Assembly (NCBI GenBank): GCA_907163375.1
Contig: CAJQUW010016176.1
Location: 62,001 to 126,000 of the forward strand
Reading direction: 5' to 3'
Length of the DNA stretch: 64,000 nt
Origin: Prostheceraeus crozeri
Taxonomy: Eukaryota; Platyhelminthes; Polycladida; Euryleptidae
In this document: positions 12,480-24,146 of the stretch, one piece after another
Layout: every line of letters starts with the position of its first letter
How positions within the stretch are numbered: the first letter of the stretch is position 1
Position numbers and translations under genes: made by a program
Notes under the pieces: generated by a model
What the model was told of the DNA's origin: nothing
Database searches by the model: none
What the model saw: only the letters and a program-made list of their open reading frames with translations

Positions 12480-12813
12480 TGCCCTTGATGAGACAGCTGT
12501 TGAGCACAACCAGGCGATGAAGGATATCATTCGCCTCAACCATGTTGACACTAAGTTGACTGTCCACTTGGTGAGTGTGTTTAATAAGGATAATCAAAAG
12601 ACGTGGAAGACTTTGGTGGATGCTGTAAAAGAGAAGCATCAACAATTGTCAAGGCCCGCTAATATTCATGAAGTCTTCAAATCCGTCCGTCTAAATGTTA
12701 CTTGTGATTCCTTCCAAGTGACGCGTGAGTTGAGAAAGCTGGCGACAGGTCGATGGAGACAGTGTTGTTCAGCACTTCAAACTATTGATGCAGCAGTGTG
12801 TGACCGACTCTGA
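12480..12813 (+). CDS. Unidentified ORF-like fragment
   Basis: The frame AVEHNQAMKDIIRLNHVDTK continues into the 98-codon open frame at 12517-12813 (DNQKTWKTLVDAVKEKHQQL, RPANIHEVFKSVRLNV, ELRKLATGRW). The composition is charged, helical and less AT-biased than the flanks, which looks like real coding history. The same frame is broken upstream (stop near 12444) and ends at a stop at 12811-12813. I do not recognise the family. It could be a host pseudogene, an exon, or part of a mobile element whose core is absent. No start or splice sites can be assigned. Confidence 0.25.
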
Positions 12814-14763
12814 AAGTGCTGACGTATAGACGATCTGACGGAGTTTTTGTCGAAAAGGTTGTCTATTTACATAAGTAGCGATTCCTCCAACAGAGTTACA
12901 ATGTCTACATGAACATTCTGCTGGAGGAATATACAATATTAAGAAGATTTATTTGAGCGCGCATAACATACAAGCATATACTCAGCTAAGATTAGATAAA
13001 CACCCAATTATGCTTCTTTTATTTATGGACAGGTGAGCATGTGACGGCTGCCTGCTCCGCTTTGATGCAATATGTCCGCGTTCCATTGCAATCAATTTAT
13101 TATAACAATGTTAAATGGAGAAAGACCGTGCACGACAACTTAAACGGAGAGTGTCAAATTAACTTTTTAAATCAATTTCGCCAATATACGATGTACAAAA
13201 ATGGCTTACCGGAAAGGTTAAGGCCTCGATTTTGTCTACTTTTGGGATGTGGATTCTACTTGCATAGTAGACGTCAAAATGTAAGCACTTCCTTTGCATA
13301 AGCATTTTAAAAAGTCAGATCGAAGTTATAGGAATCTATTGAAACTGAAGATCACATTTTTCTTGATTGCAAAGAATAAAATATCAAGCCAATTATTGCT
13401 AAAGAGAGAGAGAGAGAGAAGCATAGAGAAAGTGAAGATAATATTTTCCTCAAACTTGAAGTGATTAATTAACTCTCATAAAAGCTAGATCGATTAAATG
13501 GAACTATGAACGAATGTCGATATTTAGTTGGAATTTTTTCAAATTTCCTTGAATCTCAAATAAATTGACGCATAAAGTCAAGTCATTGCTTAGAATCAAT
13601 GCGTACATAATTAACTTCAAAACTGTTTGACCGCGTGTACATTAAGTTTCAAAAAGAATTCACATCGAAGAATGAATTGAGGAAAACTAGGATGGCACGA
13701 TGCAAATTGTAATAAAAATCTTTCCAGCAATACTCAGAAGTTAGACTGCAACAAACGAGAGAGTAACGGAGGTTTTTAGGTTTTGCATTTCAATAAAAAC
13801 GTTCAGGAAAGCTAGTTGAAATGCATTCTTTATATTTAGGAATTCAAAAGAGCTTCAGTTTGTAGCTTAAATTTACTTTTATTAACGAACTGACAAAATT
13901 CTGTCTATGTCCCTTCTAATTCCGCATTTAACCCCATCCACAACGAGCGTGAGGCGCGATATGTCGCACTTTCGCTGTGGTCCCATAAAACGAAGCTCAC
14001 CGACTTGTTCATTTGTGACTTACAGTTCCAGCGTATTTTCAATTTTTCCTACTGGACGATCAAATGCATGACCTACATTTATTTTGAAAAGTACTTTTAT
14101 GACGGTCTGAAATTTGCTACTTTTTGAAAACATTCAGTAAACTCTCAACAGCGAGCCATAGACATCAAATAGAGCATTGGAAATTCAAATGATATATAAA
14201 TATTACTTATTTCATCTTTGAATGGCGGGAAATAAGTGAAAAAATTTGTGAATCTTTTATCGTTTGAATTCTTTTCAGGTATCTGTAAGTCGTCTTTCTC
14301 CTATATAATAACATTTGATGTTATTTAGAAATGTGAAGAATACCATTTCGGGAACATTGGAATCATTACTTCTGAAGAACAGCTTCCATATTTCATATAC
14401 GTATTCCATGCACAAATTAATATTATCAATCTATTTGTACTCTCCAAAGTAATTTGTAGTGCATTTAACCTGTTTGGCATCGTAAAAACCAATCATGAAG
14501 GAAATGTATAGACAAAATTTGGTAGAATATCAAAGTTTCAAGAATCTATCAAAATTGGTAATTTTAAATTTTGAATTACTATTTATAGTGAGATATGAAT
14601 GCACTTCAGAATCAGGCATTGATAGGGTAAATCTTCTTCCGGCTGACTTGTCGATTTCATGATAGAAATCTTTTCATCATATCGTCTTGGCTTCTTTCGA
14701 CACTTATCGTTGTTTGATTTGGATAATCCATTTCTTGAATACCAATACTTGCTAAAACAAAAA
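12814..14763. other. AT-rich stretch with a (GA)n microsatellite
   Basis: Nothing recognisable beyond a short GA repeat at 13403-13419. The open frames at 13041-13301 and 14583-14894 (minus) show no known motif. Confidence 0.4.
13403..13419. repeat. (GA)n microsatellite
   Basis: Eight GA units in an otherwise unremarkable AT-rich region. Confidence 0.9.
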
Positions 14764-15580
14764 CATAGAGTAAGTATAAAGTAGGTCGAGTGTCGACTAA
14801 AAAAAGTCAGTATACAGTGAAATTTTTCACCAAAAGATTCGGTTATTTGCAGAGATAACGTTCCTGCGCTGCGGTCTAAAAAGTAGTTGATCACTTTTTA
14901 AGAAGCTAAATTTTTGCAAACTATTCCTATATTTGCATGTACTCGTACTAGTGATTTGGAATATCTATACAAGTAGTATGAAACTTATTAGATATCAATG
15001 GGAATGGACATTTACTATGAAGTATCTTAATTAAGCAGAAATTAAATTGTTTATCAAGGAAATTTCATGAAACGCATATAATACAAGTCTTTATGGAAAC
15101 GTTGAGATATCATTGTCCTTCTTGGCTGAAATTTCATCGGCATGATTTTATGATTCACTAAATGTATGCTTCATTTCTTGAATGAGTATTAATGTGGACC
15201 GATTTGCATCTTTAAAAGTTTATTATGATCATTGTATTTGATTGAGTCATTTTGCTCATTCAGTGAGAGGTAGTTTGCGACATGAACATTATCTACAAAA
15301 TATTCTTACTAATGAGGCTGAGCATTAAAGTATAATACTAGTGACACATCAATTGCTAATTTAACAAATATTACCTCTCCAAGGAATTGTTATGAGACAG
15401 AGGATTTGTAAAATACTATTTTTCCTTTCTGTATTGTTGTCATGATCAGTCAATTTCGTGGTAATTTCCTCAAAATTTCAAAAATTTGCTTATCTGACAA
15501 TTGTCACTGGTTCACGACTCGAGTTCATTTAATAAAATCGAAACTGCATACACATTGGGATTTCATTACATAATGCTGGT
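14764..15580 (+). repeat. Dispersed non-autonomous DNA element, copy B (uninterrupted)
   Basis: It aligns end to end with the element at 20319-21922 once the nested palindrome there is removed. Shared landmarks, in order, are catagagt at the start, gtcgagtgtcgact, ttcttggctgaaattt, catgattttatgattc, acctctccaag, catgatcagtcaatt and tgcatacacattggg. It has no coding capacity. Its right terminus is worn, and its TSD cannot be read. It serves as the empty-site control for the palindrome insertion. Confidence 0.7.
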
Positions 15581-16066
15581 TTCTTGCCTACTCTGTCAGC
15601 AAAAGTTTAATAAAATGCAATTTCCTAAATAGATCCACATCCTTTAATCGGTCCTCATGATCTACAACTAAAATGCCGTGCCACTGCAAACATCACGTAG
15701 TGCCTACCCTTGTATTCTCGATGAATACAGAACACTCGCCTGTTTGGAACAATCCGATCAGCTAAGCAAAGCGCTCAGCTCCTATAACCGGTGCTCAATT
15801 CTGGTTTCCATTAACGTCACTTCGTCGCTCGGTAGCTCTTGTGTTCTTCATTAATGTCGAGGGTAAGTGAAGCTATTTCTTTAATGCCTCTGACTGGTCA
15901 ACTCGATACGTTTTCATCAATCATTTGTAGACAACAGCGCTCTCTTCCTCAACGATGATTGCTGTCTGTTTTAGTGCATGTCGCTTCATGTCGTTTCATG
16001 TGCGATGGAGTTGAGCGAGCAAAGTGATAGCGAGTTATTGTAAGGTCCGGAAGTCACAGTGAAAGA
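15581..16066. other. Unassigned AT-rich sequence
   Basis: No feature recognised. It continues in character on the far side of the hAT-like insertion (18447 onward), where aataaa lies near 18511. Confidence 0.35.
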
Positions 16067-16074
16067 ATATATAT

Positions 16075-18331
16075 CAGGGCTGTGGAGCCGGAGCCGAGCC
16101 GGAGCCGAGCCGGAGCCTTAAGGAGCCGATGGTTTTGGTCGGAGCCGGAGCCGATTTATCACAAAGGCTCCGGCTCCGGCTCCGATAGTTTGAGCTTTGA
16201 TATAAATCTAGAATTTTGAAAGTTACTAATTGGCATCATAAAAAAATTAAATCATTTGAAATCTAAAGATACCAATGATCTGTCCTCCACGATATCTTTC
16301 TTTGCAGTTGCCGCCTTCTTTTGTATTATATTTATTATATATTTACACACATGTGTAATATTTTTAATTGCATATGTTTCGTAAGACTAATTTCCATATT
16401 GACAACGTATTCTCCAAAATCCATTAATTTGAAGACTTGTTATATGCATGCTAACTAGATGATTGTAGATTCCTGGAGACAAGTCGCCAGTAGTTATGTA
16501 CACATTTCCAGTTCAGTCAGATAATATGCATTTCTTGCGCAATGTCTTAAATCTAATACGGTTACTAGGTCTATCGGTATGGCTACTGGCAGAAGCTACT
16601 GGCATCTGTGACAATGCCAATTTCCTTAGATTGTATTGTAGGCTCTTGTGCAGTCCCCCCAACCACATTTTTCAAAACAATCGAATTTGATCAATTTTGA
16701 TTGGAGGGATAACTCTTCACACTCACACGAATGACCTGACTACAAGTCCTCACATGGCTATAGCAATAAGCGACCCAGCCACTTCTAGTAGCGCCCTATT
16801 ATTTTAAACATATCTCATTCACAATGAATTTCCTTTGACTTCAAAATTCAAAGGGTATATTTCAATGCGAAAAACCCGAAGGTAAATTACAATGTTGACT
16901 TGCTGACGAAGTTTGCGACCATGACATCGCAATTACCCACGTAGATTTCTACAACAGCTCGGAATGCTTCACTCAAACCGGTGATGCTGAAACGGACATC
17001 CAATGGTGCTGCATCTTTTGACCAGAGAAAAAATGGGGGGGGGGAGGACTGCACAAAGAGCCGTATCGTGTAATAATATTTCCCCAAATGTCATAGACCT
17101 GTGGATTTCAAGAATTTTCATTATTATTTTTTCCGTCTGTCAACACTTTATGCTGATATCATGGTGACTTATATGTAAACAATAAAAAAAGACTGAGACG
17201 CTCTCAATAAAGGCGCCTTTTGACCTCCCTTTTCTATTGTCTGTGACATTAAACCGCACGCGCATTCGAAAGCTAGCAAAGTAGATGGGATTTCGGCTCG
17301 GTGCTCGCAGTCAAATTTTTATTATGCATAGCACCCTGCAACATACTGTGTGATACTCCGAGTTCAGTTTCATCAGCCTAACCATCTTCAGAGGAATAGT
17401 GGTAATGTGTTATACATAAATTGAATATAATAATATACATGAATCATTGATGAATTATTTAGTGCAACTTTACGCCATAATGAAAAATACGAAATTAATA
17501 TAATGTAAGTTAGGCCTTAACTTATTAAGTATGCTGCATAGAACTACAAAACTTGTCCTAAATTAGATATTTTTAATTTTTTTAAGTATAATTTTCAATT
17601 GTACATTTATAGCCTACACTGCAATGAGGCTATCTAAATTACAATTTCTACAGATGATGAGTCGTGGGCTACCCACCGATCATATTATTCATGGACCAAC
17701 AGACTATTGGATAAAGGCAATAACAAATAACAATAACAACCTAAGCTAGCCTATATACACTTTAATATTCAATAAAGCAATTGATATCTTTATTGATACG
17801 GTATATTTGGCTATATAGCCGATACCCTTACCATGTTCGAGTAGATACAGGCCCTATAAGCTATTTAGAGGCATACGCTATCCAGTTTCATATTCAAGCT
17901 TTGTTAAAAAGCTTATACTACTATTCGGCCCCTGTGACGGCTAATTAGGTATATCATCATCACTCATGTGGTCTTATTTAATGTAGCCTCGTAGTAGACT
18001 GGTTGCAGGCTGGGCCAATTTATATTTAGCCAGTGCGGGAGATCTTTATCTAATTTAACCAATCCTGGCTATAACTTTATTTTATCTTTCAGAGATAGTC
18101 AATTCATGCAAAAATATATGACAGGTATGTTATTTGTCATTATATTAGGCTATTATCATTTTTATTATTAACTTAAGTCGTTGCTTGTTAATGAAAACTA
18201 ATTTGATGATTGTAGCAAGCCTCTAAAGGCCACACCGTTATCCAAAAAACCCGTTCAACGGATCCAGGATAACCAGCATAGATAGAACCTGAATTTGAAG
18301 TCGGAGCCGGAGCCGGAGCCGGAGCCGAGCT

Positions 18332-18368
<37 letters not shown>

Positions 18369-18438
18369 AGCCGGAGCCTTTCACATCAGTGTCGTGGAGC
18401 CGGAGCCGATGAGATAACGCATCGGCTCCACAGCCCTG
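16075..18438. mobile_element. hAT-type non-autonomous element with GGAGCC hexamer ends, 2364 bp
   Basis: The left end cagggctgtggagccg and the right end cggctccacagccctg form inverted termini of the CAGGG type common in hAT elements. A perfect 8-bp duplication, atatatat, flanks the element (16067-16074 and 18439-18446). Both ends are built of repeated ggagcc/gagcc units: about 16083-16195, with a complementary block near 16171-16191, and about 18301-18418. The AT-rich interior has no transposase-like frame, so the element depends on an enzyme supplied elsewhere. The 8-bp TSD here is a simple TA repeat and so carries less information than a complex one. Confidence 0.75.
16641..17062. mobile_element. 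Probable small TIR element nested in the hAT-type element
   Basis: ggctcttgtgcagtcccccc at 16641-16660 is matched in inverted form by the end of the segment (gggaggactgcacaaagagcc, reaching 17062), with similarity continuing into a C/G run and a flanking A-rich word. The flanks (gtattgta on the left, gtatcgtgta on the right) could be a worn duplication of 8-10 bp. Nothing inside codes for protein. Confidence 0.4.
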
Positions 18439-18446
18439 ATATATAT

Positions 18447-19077
18447 ACCTCGTATATCAATGCATTTGCCATGTGATCGTTTGAAGATTGGTCCCCGAGC
18501 AGAAGCGATCTAATAAACATCGTGCACTGCACTCATCACAATCGCTTTACTGCGTTGATCCTCGTTTCTATTAACATTGCTTTAAAGAAGTTAGTGAGAG
18601 AGTGCCAATGTCCTAAAAGGATAGAAGAAATTGACTGGTACGCCGGCCTTTTCCAACTTGAAAAGCTATAGACTCTATTTCTATACCACTGTAAACGGTG
18701 CAAAGGTTATTCTAGGTTTTGTTTCAATGCGTGGGAGACCAGATTACTTTCTAATAATGGCCGTCTCATTTATTTTACGAATAAAAGCAGTGAGTTACAT
18801 ACCGGAATGTGCAGAGTCTTTTTCCTTTCTGAGTACTTTCATCTGTAAGCGGAAAATCGAGCTGTTGGGACTTCAAGTATGCAGGAACGATTTTACGTTA
18901 GGGGGTACAAGTTATAGTGCCGCAAAACAAATTGTTATGCTTGGTACGTAGAAATATTACTCAGGTTCATTACATATTTACATGAAGATAAAATAGTAGC
19001 ACGAAGGTTACGCTAATCCAGATAGCATAAGCCTCGGTAGTCATAGAGTCCAACAAGTCGATCAGTATACTATATTA
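18447..19077. other. Unassigned sequence
   Basis: A 106-codon open frame at 18631-18951 has no recognisable motif. Just before 19078 the sequence may already belong to the LINE that follows, but its reading frame is lost. Confidence 0.35.
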
Positions 19078-19668
19078 TACCTTGGCCAGTGTTTTAGTGT
19101 AAAAGATCCGACTCAAATCGAGGAAGTCATCAGACCAACTCGAGCAAGATGGGCTGCATATGGACGCTGTACAGAAATACTCGCTGGTAACTTTTCCATC
19201 TCACAAAAGTTTTCAATCAGTGTATTCTTCCTCCCTGACATACGGCGCTGAATCGTGGACATTTCACAAAGGAATAATGAAGAGAATGCAAACAGCCCAA
19301 AGAAAAATGGAGAGACGAATACTCGGCATTTCCTATCTAGAACGACGACGGAACACTGAAATAAGATCAATCAGTAAAGTGAAAGATGTGGCAGAGCAAA
19401 TAAGGATACAGAAATCGAGATGGGCTGACCATGTTAGTCGCTACCGTGACGACAGGTGGTCTAAAAGATTGATCGAGTGGAGCCCTCGAGGACAAAGGCG
19501 TGCTGTTGGATGCCCGAGAAGAAGATAGAGGCGCGACATAGACAACTTCTATGGCTGCGTCAACTGGGGTGCTGCTGCGCAGAATCGACGCTGGTGGAAG
19601 TCATGGGGCTAGGTCTTTTCCCGAACCGACGGGATAAGCGCAGGCTGCCCTTAAGTAAGTAAGTAAAA
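19078..19668 (+). mobile_element. LINE 3' fragment (RTE-type RT C-terminal tail)
   Basis: The reading YLGQCFSVKDPTQIEEVI then RARWAAYGR is the segment just after the RT palm in non-LTR elements. It is followed in another frame by SSLTYGAESWTFHKG, RRILGISYLERRR, RIQKSRWADHVSR and WSPRGQRRAVGCPRRR, the conserved tail of RTE-like polyproteins. One frameshift lies near 19170-19210, and a TAG at 19526-19528 replaces the usual Trp; the tail then continues to RRWWKSWG and a stop at 19609-19611. The 3' end is a short (TAAG)n tract around 19651-19668, the kind of microsatellite tail these LINEs use. The 5' part, including the RT core, is absent, as in a 5'-truncated insertion. Confidence 0.8.
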
Positions 19669-20310
19669 ATTCTTTAACTAATTTTAATCTATAAGTCATT
19701 ATACAGAAATTTGGACATTCAGAACGGACCCCATAATAATGCGGACTGTTGCCAAATACGGACCACATGGTCCCTATATCATGACTCTCTGGACCTATGG
19801 ATACGAACCTTTTCTTACCTTCCAAACGGACCATTTTGCGTGACAGTATAGATTGTATTCCATGATCAATGCGTCTAGATAAAATTGCAAATCTCAAATT
19901 TATCCTGGAATGGCTGCAACTTCAATCGATGTTGCGAGATGTGAACTAGGCCTGCTGATGATTCCTGAGGATGAAACTCAATATTTAATCTTTCTAATTA
20001 CTTTGTGTTTACAAAAACCAGCACTCATTAATTATTGCAAGCGCACTAATTTAGGCGATTTGCCAGTAGTGTGTTTAAAGTGATATTTAATAAATGCTCG
20101 TCCAAATTTCCCTAACTAGCTAATTGCAAATTTACATTTATCCGAGCATGACTGTAACTTTAAATAGGGAGTTGTGTCGATGTTGAGAGATGAGAACGCC
20201 TGCTGATGATTCCTGATATTGGATGAAATGGCAGCTATTCATGTATGTTCCAATTTTTCAACTGAGGATGCAATTCAATATTTAATCATTCTATTTGCGT
20301 TTAGCTGAAG
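19669..20310. repeat. Unassigned sequence with an imperfect direct duplication
   Basis: Two stretches (about 19895-20008 and 20130-20300) share, in order, caaattta, atgttg.gagatg, cctgctgatgattcctga and caatatttaat. The second copy has an extra internal insert of about 45 bp. This looks like a diverged direct duplication of unknown origin. Confidence 0.45.
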
Positions 20311-20318
20311 GATTCGGA

Positions 20319-21922
20319 CATAGAGTCGGTATATATAGGTAGAGTGTCGACTCAAAAAAGTATCTGTATGTAGTGAAAATTTTTATATGAACAGATCAAG
20401 TTTTTTGAGGAGATTAGGTTCCCGTGGTCCAAAAGATTATTTGAGGAGTTTTAAAAAAGTCAAAATTTTGCCAATTTATATACTACCGAGATGACGCCCC
20501 TATATAACTAGTATGAAACAAGTTGGACATCAAAAGGAATGGATATTTGCTAAAAAGCATCCTAACTAAGCGGAAATTAATCTGATTATCCAGGGAATTT
20601 CATGATCCGTTTATAGTGGAGTCGTCATGAAGAAGGCGCGATATTATTCGTGCTTTCTTGGCTGAAATTTGAAGTTTTTAATTCAATTTTCACCGCCATG
20701 ATTTTATGATTCGATCACTAAATTCATGTTTCACTTCTTGAATCTGAATATTGATGTGGACTCATTTACATCTGTCAAAGTAAATTGAAATCATTGTCAT
20801 TGATTATGTTGTTTTGCTCTACCAGTGGCAGGTTGCTTATGATATGATCACGCTTAAGAAGATTCTCTTGAGGTTCAGGATGAAAGCAATAGCAGGTCAT
20901 CGAGTTACTAATTAAACAAACATCACCTCTCCAAGTAGTCCGGGAGCTAGCGTGAAGTTGTGCAGGGAACGAGGTAGTACATTTAAACTTTCACATAGCA
21001 TAGTACACCTCCAACCTACTGCAAAACTTCGCGTCTGCCGGATCAGATCATTTGCTTTTCAGAAATAGAGAGGACAACACAATCCTATGTATTTCCAATG
21101 GTAAAAGTGTGACATTTAAGGTGTTGACTCCATTTTTTCGAATTTTTGCTCATAAAAGTTACACAAATTGGTATTTTGTTGAACTGGGTATTATAGAAAT
21201 CATCTACAGATCATGATCTTTCAAATGAGTTATCATTCAGTGACAGAGGATGAAGTAAAGTGTACAAACAGACACTTTTCGTTAAAGTATATCAACAATT
21301 TTCCTGAAATTTCTATGTTAAAATTTGCAGTTACACCAACGAAAAGTGTCTGTTTGTACACTTTACTTCATCCTCTGTCACTGAATGATAACTCATTTGA
21401 AAGATCATGATCTGTAGATGATTTCTATAATACCCAGTTCAACAAAATACCAATTTGTGTAACTTTTATGAGCAAAAATTCGAAAAAATGGAGTCAACAC
21501 CTTAAATGTCACACTTTTACCATTGGAAATACATAGGATTGTGTTGTCCTCTCTATTTCTGAAAAGCAAATGATCTGATCCGGCAGACGCGAAGTTTTGC
21601 AGTAGGTTGGAGGTGTACTATGCTATGTGAAAGTTTAAATGTACTACCTCGTTCCCTGCACAACTTCACGCTAGCTCCCGGACTAAAGGCTGTCATGACA
21701 CGGACAATCTGCAAAATAATATCATTTCCTTCTGCATTATGCTATCATGATCAGTCAATTCCGTTGTAATTTCTTCAAAACAACATAAATATGCATATCT
21801 CACATTTGGAAACAATTCCGACTCTATCCCCCTTGAGTTCATTTGATATAATCGAAAGTGCATACACATTGGGGATTTAATAAATGCGGAGTTACCACTC
21901 TACCTAATATACATACTCTATA
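20319..21922 (+). mobile_element. Dispersed non-autonomous DNA element, copy C, with an 8-bp TSD
   Basis: The inverted termini (catagagtcggtatatatag at the left; complement of the right end tatagagtatgtatattagg) extend into a shared ggtagagtg. A perfect, non-simple 8-bp duplication, gattcgga, flanks it (20311-20318 and 21923-21930). Without the 746-bp nested palindrome and its 2-bp duplication it is 856 bp long. It has no coding capacity. The 8-bp TSD fits hAT, P or Merlin-like transposases; the termini do not decide which. Confidence 0.8.
20938..21683. mobile_element. Perfect 746-bp palindromic (foldback) element, copy 1
   Basis: The left arm 20938-21283 (346 bp) and right arm 21338-21683 (346 bp) are inverted copies with no mismatch that I could find, separated by a 54-bp loop. 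The termini are gtccgggagctagcg, and the element is flanked by TA (20936-20937 and 21684-21685). It interrupts copy C of the dispersed element; copy B shows the uninterrupted sequence at the matching point (acctctccaag). The open frame that crosses the loop (21213-21410) is a by-product of the palindrome, not a gene. By its target and lack of genes it would be classed as a Tc1/mariner-type foldback MITE. Confidence 0.9.
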
Positions 21923-21930
21923 GATTCGGA

Positions 21931-23999
21931 GGTGCTGAGAGCACTTGTAATCTTTAGGGGGACGAAGCCCATCCCATAGTTCCCAGGTACCACACGTTTT
22001 GATTAGAATAAGACGATGAACTCAAGAATTGAATGATGAAACCTTGATGTCTGGGTTGTCGTTAACAATAATATGAACCAGACAGTTTGATAAGGCCGTC
22101 GCAACTTGGCAGTCTTTCAAAAAGTGATTTACTTTCCGGAAAGTTCCTTTGGGAGTAAAAGTGCATTGAACTGTTACAAATCTTTAATCATAGTTTAAGG
22201 ACAGATCTACAAAACGGATCGTCAATTTCAAGCATTTCTTCTCCTTTGAGTATTCTTTGTTTATTTCCTAACACTCAAGTCATTCCTCGTTGATTCACAT
22301 ATTCCTGTCATCTCAATCTTGTCAGACTGAGAAGTCATCCTAAAGATCAGGTCGCTCTTGTTTTCTGCATCATCGACTCTCAGAATCACCTCATACGTGT
22401 CCAGGAATAAAGGTGATCTCATATTTGAGGTTCAATGACTCAGAAATTTACCAACGTTCACAAAATACCTTATAATTCGATGAGAAGAGTTTTATGTGTT
22501 GGTGGGAGATTCAAAAAGCGACACTAAATATGCGTCTCGAATGCGAACTACTGGCACGTGACTTTGTGCATGGACAACGTTTTATCATTTCAATAATTCA
22601 GCCCAGCCAGATCAGGCGATCACGAAGTGGATTAATAGTGGATGGAAATGAGCTCACTCATCTGAGAAGTTTTTAGATGTACTGTGCAGTATATTGCAGT
22701 GCGAATCCAAATTCTCCGCATCAGAGAAGAAAGTCACGTGACCAACCCGTTGAACACTAGTCAAATTGTCAATTCAAGTCACAGGAATATCGACATAGTA
22801 AACGCGATTTGAGAAATCATTTGAAGTTCATCTAGGCTTTGTAATATCAATGCCATGAAGCTAACAATAATTAGAATCGTTCCAACGACCGGAATTTCAA
22901 AGTTCGAATGTGAAAGATAGACTATGAGGAATTGAAATATATCAGACTTGAAGAACTTTTATATCGGGAATAAATTGTATGAAGAAAAATCAAAACTACT
23001 CTTAAAGCTCGTGATTACCATGCAATTTTGATAATATCAGAACATATTCTTCTAGACAGACGATTCTAAGAGACGTCTCGAAAAGTAAGTATCACAACAT
23101 GAACTTTGCATTACTCCGAGTTAATTTAACACAACCGCCGCATATTCAATTTGAGCCTTGAAATGAATAATTCATAAATTATTGAGCACCTAATTAACGT
23201 ATTGAAGCTGATCTTTGGATCTTTGGAGACGGAAAGTTCTCAGGCGCAGACATTGAAAGTGCATATAATTCCCTTTTCTAGACCAATATTTTTTACTATT
23301 TTTTCTTCTCGCGGCACCCTTGATGATACTCTGATTTTCGATGGCACCCTTTGCATAGTTGTTGAATTTCACAAAGTCGCATGCTATGACTGAGGGTTGA
23401 AACCGGCCGCAAGCCGCCGGCCGGTTTTTCTGATTAGGCCTACATGTATGTCGACCATTGACGGCTTTCATTCTAGAATCAATTGTCTAGTCAATTAAAA
23501 AAATTACAACATTGTAGGAGCATGAAAATACAACACAATGTATATCATGTAACTTTTATAATATACCAAACATGTAATGTTGACTGGAACCGTTGGCTGT
23601 TAATTAAACATACACAATTACAGATAGTTAGCGATGACAAAATAGTTTAGTCAGAGCACCCGTTGTATCTCATGAGGAAAATTTGCAAGCATTTTGATGT
23701 TTTCCCATTTTTAAGGAAAATGTTCTTAAAAGTTTGGGTAATGTCTATTGCTGAATTCTTGGCTGTTTTTGCTCGAGGATTCTGATTGTAGCTGACGCTT
23801 GTACTTCATAATGCGTACTTCGAAGTTCTCATGGTTGGCTTGTAGCAGTGAGGCAGGACGACATTAATTTTTAACTTGCATGTGCTGTAGTTTTTGATTG
23901 TAGCAGTTTTGATATTGTAGCTTGGATTTCGTAAGATTTGTGTTATATTCTTAACCTATCTATCTATCACAAAATAATCCCTTATATTAAATACGTCAT
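21931..23999. other. Unassigned AT-rich sequence with one GC island
   Basis: No gene recognised. A short GC island at 23390-23430 contains gggttgaaaccggccgc and a ccggccgg palindrome. A similar word, on the other strand, is at 55600-55712. These may be isolated ends of an eroded hAT-like family. Confidence 0.35.
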
Positions 24000-24146
24000 C
24001 ACGCGCATTCCTGCTAAATTTTTCAATACGATTAGACAATGTATTGTCCAATTGCGGATATACGTGATTGCGGATCCCATGACATACAAGTTCTCCCATG
24101 GCCGGGAAATAGCCCGGATATGAACCCCATAGAAACGCTATGGGGC
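24000..24146 (+). pseudogene. Tc1 transposase, part 1 (split by insertion)
   Basis: The frame HDIQVLPWPGNSPDMNPIE then TLWGI, ending at the insertion point, is the Tc1 segment around the third catalytic residue. It stops in the middle of the codon series that resumes at 26510 as IIKARLSGQTIKTKQEL. Upstream the reading is lost, so only the last part of the catalytic domain survives; the left boundary is approximate. Confidence 0.8.

Noticed and set aside
18447-18620. aataaa near 18511 and flanking GC-richer words, considered as a transcript end or a solo terminal repeat
   Set aside because: A single hexamer in AT-rich DNA is expected by chance, and no paired repeat or adjacent coding region was found.
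21213-21410. Open frame of 65 codons that also appears as a 107-codon frame in the second palindrome (62696-63019)
   Set aside because: Both run through the palindrome loop and read the same bases in the two arms. Recurrence reflects copies of the foldback element, not a conserved gene.
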